Origin: Euonymus europaeus
Taxonomy: Eukaryota > Streptophyta > Magnoliopsida > Celastrales > Celastraceae
DNA: 64,000 bases
NCBI GenBank assembly: GCA_963580455.1
Contig: OY756963.1
Span: forward strand, 23,951,555-24,015,554
Direction: 5' to 3'
Position numbers and translations under genes: made by a program. The notes beneath the pieces were generated by a model. The model searched no databases. It was not told the origin of the DNA and saw nothing but the letters and a program-made list of their open reading frames with translations. Positions 58,380 to 64,000 of this stretch are shown piece by piece (the stretch's first letter is position 1; the number at the start of each line of letters is the position of its first letter).

Positions 58380-61300
58380 TTAATCAGAGTGAAGATGGTG
58401 TTTTCGTTTTTGGCACCTATTAACATACCAAGTAGCATGTTTTTGCAGACCTATGCCAACCATCATCTTAAGGCTTGCAAGCATGATGTAAGTCACCGCA
58501 AACAAGAGGAGAATCCAAAATACCCTCCACAAAAGAGGGTTGCAGGGTAGGTGAGCTGCGTATACAGGAGTCAGAGCTCGTATAACCTAAAATCCAATGA
58601 CAAAAATCAAAATTAATTTTAAAATCTGAAATAATTAAATCTCAAACCAATAAAATTGTTAACTTCATGGGAGAAAGCAAAAGTCATTACCCATGAGGCC
58701 ATGCTTGTAAAAAAAAAAAACAGATAGTGCCATCTACAGCTACATATTATTACACATGTAAACTAGCAAGAGAGTACCATCGACAAAATAGGGAAAATCT
58801 ATAACATCATATGTTATCATGTTTCATATGTAACAGCCCTTCTGCTAACAGCGTCTTTTATAAAGAACAGTGCTGCTTCATTTAAGCAAACAATAAGAAG
58901 TTCCTAGTATCAACAACTTACCACGCAAGCTGGTGCCAGAGGAACGAAAGTGAGTCTGTTCTTATTATCATCAGTTTGAATATTCAAAATCTATCAAAAT
59001 CAAGAAGAGGAAAATTAGCTTTCAACAATAATGACAGGAAAAATATTTATGAACTACTAGCATGTTTAAAGCTTGATGTGAAGTTTAAAACCCATATAGG
59101 CAGAAAAATATAGAAGCGGTAATGATAGTGACGACATTAAAGCATATACAAGAGCATACAAACGTATACCTGTTTACAAAGCTCTTCAAGAAACTCGGAG
59201 TAGACAATGGGCTTTATATCATTGAATTTGGCGAGGAATGAATGCTTTATGATATCAATCAACATTTCACAGACGAAAACCATGAGAGCATTCTGCAGAG
59301 CTCAGACAAGACAACAAATAAAGCAAGTCACATAAACTCCGGAACAAACTTGTGTCAAGATTTGTTTTTGATAGAAATGCCAAGAATCTTTCAGGTAAAC
59401 TTACAGATAGAAAACTTTCAAACCAAGGACCCTCAGCCTCCAGAATATTTTGAGCTAAAAAGAATACGAGAAATGCTGAAATGTGGAATCTCTCTATTGA
59501 ATCTGGCAGTGGGAAAAGGGCATACATAATATGTACATATGAGACTAAATAAACCAAAATCATGCAGCAACAGAGATAAACGTTAACACTATTGAGCATA
59601 AATTGCAGTTCACTATCCCCATGATCAGATTGTACAACAAAAAAGAAAGAGAGCATACATGTAATGACCGCCAATTGACTCCTTGACCACACAACAACGA
59701 CAAAAATGGGCAAGTGACATGTACATTCAATTCAGAAAGAGCACCCCTTGGGCTTTGATTTTATTTCTTCTTTGCTCTTAAAAGTGTGAAGTACATATGT
59801 GATTGGAATGGCACAATGATTAAGCATAAAAAGTTAAGAGTTAATATGCATAAATAGACTAGAAACCAGTAGGCTTAAGCTTTGGTTAAACCAAGACATT
59901 GTGCACGCCCCTCTCCCACAAATGTAATCGGAGAAAGCGGCTGGATAGAGCCAGTAGAATGCAACTTATAAGAAGTGTGGGAAAATTGACATTTAAAAGG
60001 TGATAACATATACATATGGCTCAGTGCTGTGGGAAATTAATGTTTTTGTAACAGAAGACAATTGATGAAGAAAGAAACAATGACGCGTGAGATACAAGGG
60101 GTGACATGTAGCATGGATACATATGGCTCGCTTTTGTGTGAAATTAATATTGTTGTAACATAAGACAATTGATGAAGAAAGAAACAATGACACATGAGAT
60201 ACAAGGGGTGACATGTAGCCTGGTATTATGGGGCACTTGAAAGTGCACAAGGCATAGCTCTCAAGTGAGTAAAAAATAATTAGTGGCTCACACTCGAGTC
60301 ATGTATGATTTAGTATGACTGGTGTGAGAGAATCACATCTTAGGATGAAAATTTTGAATTATAAATGGTTGGAATCTCCTATTGCTCAAGTGTAAAGGAT
60401 ATTAAAGGGTTGATCTAAACACAAGCACCAGAAAGCATAGGCTTATGATTATGGGTTCAAACTTCAAAGTCCAAACATGTCCTCAAGGCCTTTGCACAAA
60501 ATGCATGCAGGAGACTCCTTGACGACAACATCCCTAGAAAAAGGTAAGTGCAAAAATGACCCAAAATTTCATAGTTTGATCCATTTATGGTTAACAAAAT
60601 ACTCAGCTCTTATTCCCACTCCCACTATCAAAGTTCAAGACACTGAAGATGCCACATAACCTAAAGAATGTTACTTTTGTATGTACATATCAAAGAAACT
60701 GCGTTATGCTCACCAATAACACGAATCTGCAAAAGGTAGAAATAATGCATATTTAATTGAGCAACCAACTCATATATGAGCATTTTTTTCCTCCCTTTCT
60801 GACTAATTCTTCGCCCAAAGGGTCCAATAACGCCTTTCGTGCTAACTTAATAGTTTTATAATTTACTTGGAAGCATAGCAGAGAACTTATCCAGACAGCA
60901 GAACATAGAGAAGATCGAAACTTTCAACCACCAAACAGGGAACAATTGGTTATAAAACCTCAACAAAATGATAACCGACATTGGGTTCACTTTGATGGCA
61001 TTGGCTATTAGGCTGCAATACCAAACCATCTTGCTCACCATGGTGGCAAAAGCCGAATCATGAAAATCAAGAACAGTAAAGTTAGCATAAGTAGTGCCCA
61101 AAAAAACAAAGGAGAAGAAGCAGAAATACCAATTTTATGAGAATGGGGCAGTAAGGAAAATGTAGAAGGGATCTGACAAAGGATAGGAATGCTAAAAATT
61201 GAACATGAACATTGAGCACTAGGACTAATTCAACAAAGCAAGGAAAAATGCATGGGATGATCAAAGAGCAGAAAAGATTAAGGAGTACCACAATTTAAAA

Positions 61301-63128
61301 CAAGTAAATTGTAAAACATTGTTTAATCTATACATAAAACCATCTTGAATGTCTGTAGCCTTTTGCCAAAAACTAAGATCACAAGCAAATTGTAGTCATC
61401 ATTTGCTTTCATGCTGCTAAGAATTTGAATCGGAACCACACCAGTTCATGCATGATAATAAGATAGCTCATTTGTTCCTTAAAGTCAGCTGGCTTCCACC
61501 ATCTCAAATACTAAGGAGATCAAAACAGACAATCCGTCATTCAAAATTTTATTTAAAAGTGCAAAAAGCAAACTCACCTGAGTATACCAGACTGTGAATA
61601 TTATCCTTATTAAAGCGCTTGAAGACGCTACTTTTTATCTCAGCAAAGTTGTTGGATACCAGCAAAGCCAGCAAGGCATTATTGTGAGCAACAATACAAG
61701 TTGATAGAGTAATTGCCTGAGCTAATAAAATGAAAGAATGAAGAAGTAAGGATAGTCAAGGAAACAAATAGGAAGGCATAAAATTTACCATTATGGTTAA
61801 AATAGTATTGTATATATTAGTGCCAGAGTAAGGATATTTGAAACAACCATGGCCAACGCTTGGTCAGAGAAAAATCTCCAGGTCCAGAATACAGTGTTTT
61901 CTGCAGAGCAACTTGCAAGTTCTTCTGCAGAATTAAATAAAGTTTGCAATACGTCTCCACCAAAATTTTGGAATAGTTTATCAAATATCTGTAGAGAGAT
62001 GGGAAAAAAGAGAAGAAAAGGGTAAATTCCGTGAAGACAAACTATGATAAAATATCTAGCCACAACGAAGGAAATTTAAAGAGAAGGATTTCAGAGTAAT
62101 ACCCACATTAATCATTATATGTAAATTAGATCCCACACAAGATGCAGTGATCACGAACCCATCAACTTTAACTTATAAGACAAGTCCACACTGACAAAGC
62201 CAAAAGAACATGCAAAGTGTTCTAGTTTTTTGGTGTAAAGCCTTCGATGACTATCTGGACCTAAAATTTTTAAAGTATTAAAAGAAAGGGTATAAGTTGG
62301 AGGGTAGCCCCATACTGTGCTGTCTGTGCCAAAGAAAAGCTGTGGATTGAAGCTTTTCAGAGGAGTCAGTCATACCCAAGATGGCAGAAGTACAAGAGGA
62401 AAAACCTTCAGTTCGTTCTTTGAATGGCGAGTTTGATTCGGCGATGTGGTCCTTTTTTCCACCCATGTCAGGATAAAAGAAAGGGGCTGTGAGAGAAAGG
62501 GATGGATGCATATGGCTTAAAATTTTCTGCCAGAAATAATACAGTTAGATCCCCATGATGATTTCACCCCAGCTTTAGCAAAGAAAACTTCGAATGTCGG
62601 AACCAATTAGTAACATATTGAATTTCTAGAAATGGTAAACAAGGGAAGAGGTTAAAAGTGCCTTACCTATGCCCTACTGTAATAACGAATATTCTCATTT
62701 TACTTTAGGGTAGCTATCCACAATATGACATAGGATTAAGAATTAGAGCTCTGTGACTATACAAGGATAAGTTATGGTTATTCTCTCACCTCTAATACAT
62801 TGTAGACCACATAGAGTTTGATTGTTCCTTGACCACGAATCATGTGATAGATTAAGCTGATATCTGTAGCAGCAAAAATTATAAAGAAAAATCAGCAGTT
62901 AATATTCTACACCCAAATTATGGACAAACTAAAATCTAATATTGCAATGCCTCAACTATCCAACATAACCAGAGTCTATCGTAAATCATTAAAATCTTTA
63001 ATCACAGATATACAGAGAGCAATATTTTCCCCAGTAGACCTGTTCTTTCCAAGAGAGCAACTCCACATGTCAGCACAACAAGGCAGCCGAAATCAAACAG
63101 CTCAGCTGCAGAAGGCTTCTTGAACTGC
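58380..63128 (-). CDS. POD1: POD1/TAPT1 family ER membrane protein (5' end outside window)
   Basis: Homologue of Arabidopsis POLLEN DEFECTIVE IN GUIDANCE 1, the plant TAPT1, a multi-pass ER protein linked to protein folding and pollen-tube guidance. Eight exons in window: 63128-63040, 62863-62790, 61988-61838, 61745-61578, 59502-59405, 59292-59170, 58990-58922, 58586-58380; together about 326 C-terminal codons. Conserved blocks: ISLIYHMIRGQGTIKLYVVY, AQAITLSTCIVAHNNALLAL, LLVSNNFAEIKSSVFKRF, CEMLIDIIKHSFLAKFNDIK, LTFVPLAPACVVIRALTPVY, GLQKHATWYVNRC. The intron 61837-61746 is AT-AC (U12-type); every other junction is GT-AG and phases agree. Upstream exons, including the luminal N-terminus and first membrane spans, were not found before 64000. 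Confidence 0.93.
60007..60218. repeat. Two-copy tandem repeat in POD1 intron, 107-bp unit
   Basis: TACATATGGCTC begins at 60011 and 60118. Both copies share AGACAATTGATGAAGAAAGA and GATACAAGGGGTGACATGTA. Identity is roughly 90%. Confidence 0.85.
61746..61837 (-). other. U12-type AT-AC intron in POD1
   Basis: 92-nt intron. Donor ATATCCTTAC (61837-61828), branch-site TTCCTTGAC (61763-61755, branch A at 61756) and acceptor AC at 61747-61746, 10 nt beyond the branch A. All three match the minor-spliceosome consensus. Removing it joins TCA-A to TT-CTT-CAT and yields the family-conserved S-ILHSFILLAQA. No GT-AG alternative keeps the frame. Confidence 0.93.
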
Positions 63129-63570
63129 CTGCCAAAAAAATGGTTCGGGTACTTGTAATTAATATAAGTGAGCGTGAGTCCACACCAAGAAAATAAGTAA
63201 ATTACTAAATTTATACTGAGATTAAGTGATAGGAAACCACATTAAATACATAAAAGGCCTAATTTCCAAGTCCAGGGTACAAGAAGCAAAATTGACCGTT
63301 TATTTAAGCTGCTAATGAATGCAAAATTGCAAACCCAGTGTTTAAGCTGCTAAGGAATGCAAACCCAGTGCCAAACAAATGAGAATGCAATCCACATGAA
63401 ACTAAGTCTAGTACATCAAAGAAAAGACTTTCTTCGTGGACAGGGTTTACATCATCCACATTTGTAGCGACAAACCAACTAAAGCCCATCAGTAATATAC
63501 ATTGCATAATTCGGGCATTAGTAGGCTTCATTCCTTCCTTTGGCTTTTCTACATATTATTATTTTGTAAC

Positions 63571-63617
<47 letters not shown>

Positions 63618-64000
63618 TGGGTGGGGGGGGGGGGGGGGGGGGGGGGGGGGGTGCGTTGTCAAGCGTTGTCCAGCTTCCAAGACAATGAATTATAGATTTA
63701 TTGATCATTAGATAAATCTGGGAATAAGTGGGCTTAAACAGAAGATAGAAGGCTTCTCTCATTGATCCACCTAAACGAATCACATACATATATATAAACT
63801 AAGGAGCATAAAAACCTCATAATAATCTCCTTTCCATGACATTGGCAAATCTGCTACTACTACATTCCACCTGTCTAAATGCAGCATGCCAACTTATTAT
63901 CAAATGGAGGATTCTTCCAGAACTGAGAAAAAAAAACTAGTTGGCTTCCTGAGTTTTTACTATTACTAAAGATGAGCATTTCCAATCTTTTTTTTCCTTA
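63129..64000 (-). other. POD1 upstream intron sequence, no exon identified
   Basis: The exon starting at 63128 has a TTTTTTTGGCAG acceptor, so intron sequence lies to its right. I looked for the conserved upstream segment (a membrane helix ending near W-R-x-L-x-T-R) and did not find it before 64000. Confidence 0.5.
63574..63651. repeat. Compound microsatellite ending in a 29-G run
   Basis: (CAA)n then (TA)n (about 63582-63601), (GA)n (about 63602-63617), GTGGGT, then 29 consecutive G (63623-63651). Pure G runs of this length are rare in plant genomes and hard to sequence; the exact length should be treated as uncertain. Confidence 0.85.

Noticed and set aside
61578..61721. Alternative GT-AG acceptor (TTTTATTAG) for the POD1 exon
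   Set aside because: It has a good pyrimidine tract, but it deletes the conserved ILHSFILL peptide and leaves no in-frame donor; the AT-AC boundaries fit both phase and homology.
63851..63871. Possible upstream POD1 exon ending GACAG/GTGG
   Set aside because: The donor and phase would fit, but the only frame compatible with the next exon has stop codons a few residues upstream and does not resemble the conserved W-R-x-L-x-T-R segment.

Overview
This window is nuclear DNA from a eudicot plant. It has spliced genes with GT-AG introns, plant-specific families (MAP70, HsfA8, POD1/TAPT1, plant NUP155), and intron and intergenic sequence full of plant transposons and MITEs. The species cannot be named. 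By recollection of gene order, RING E3 - MAP70 - HSFA8 - POD1 is collinear with Arabidopsis chromosome 1 (At1g68070, At1g68060, At1g67970, At1g67960). NUP155 is not in that Arabidopsis block.

Layout. 1-16122 (-): NUP155, eleven coding exons of which the last lies outside the left edge; its 7.6-kb first intron holds a young Copia retrotransposon (8590-13862) and a SINE. 17885-21185 (-): a five-exon membrane RING E3 ligase. 21574-29364: a complete 7.8-kb Mutator-like element (MULE) inserted about 390 bp upstream of the RING start codon, carrying convergent genes for a MURA transposase (+) and a ULP1-type cysteine protease (-). 29906-33678: a complete hAT transposon with an intact-looking BED/hAT transposase. 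33687-36900: decayed repeats. 37377-42347 (+): MAP70, eleven exons. 42957-47550: MITEs and old repeats. 47842-50885 (+): HSFA8, two exons. 51464-53826: two MITE complexes. 54920-56435 (-): a duplicated box C/D snoRNA cassette with its own telo-box/Site II promoter. 58380-63128 (-): the 3' eight exons of POD1/TAPT1; the 5' exons lie beyond the right edge.

The most notable signals are: (i) a textbook U12-type AT-AC intron in the POD1 gene, needed to restore a conserved reading frame; (ii) four arrays of the decamer TGGTCGTGCC/GGCACGACCA inside the MULE, 34 exact copies spaced 20-22 bp (two helical turns), mostly in leader introns and placed almost symmetrically about 500 bp from each end; (iii) four C/D snoRNAs whose guides match conserved 18S and 25S rRNA segments, arranged as two tandem cassettes.

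The host genes are housekeeping or regulatory: nuclear pore scaffold, membrane ubiquitin ligase, microtubule-associated protein, heat-stress factor, rRNA methylation guides and an ER membrane protein. They do not form a shared pathway. Exon boundaries were placed by eye from splice signals, phase agreement and remembered family sequences; no alignment was run.
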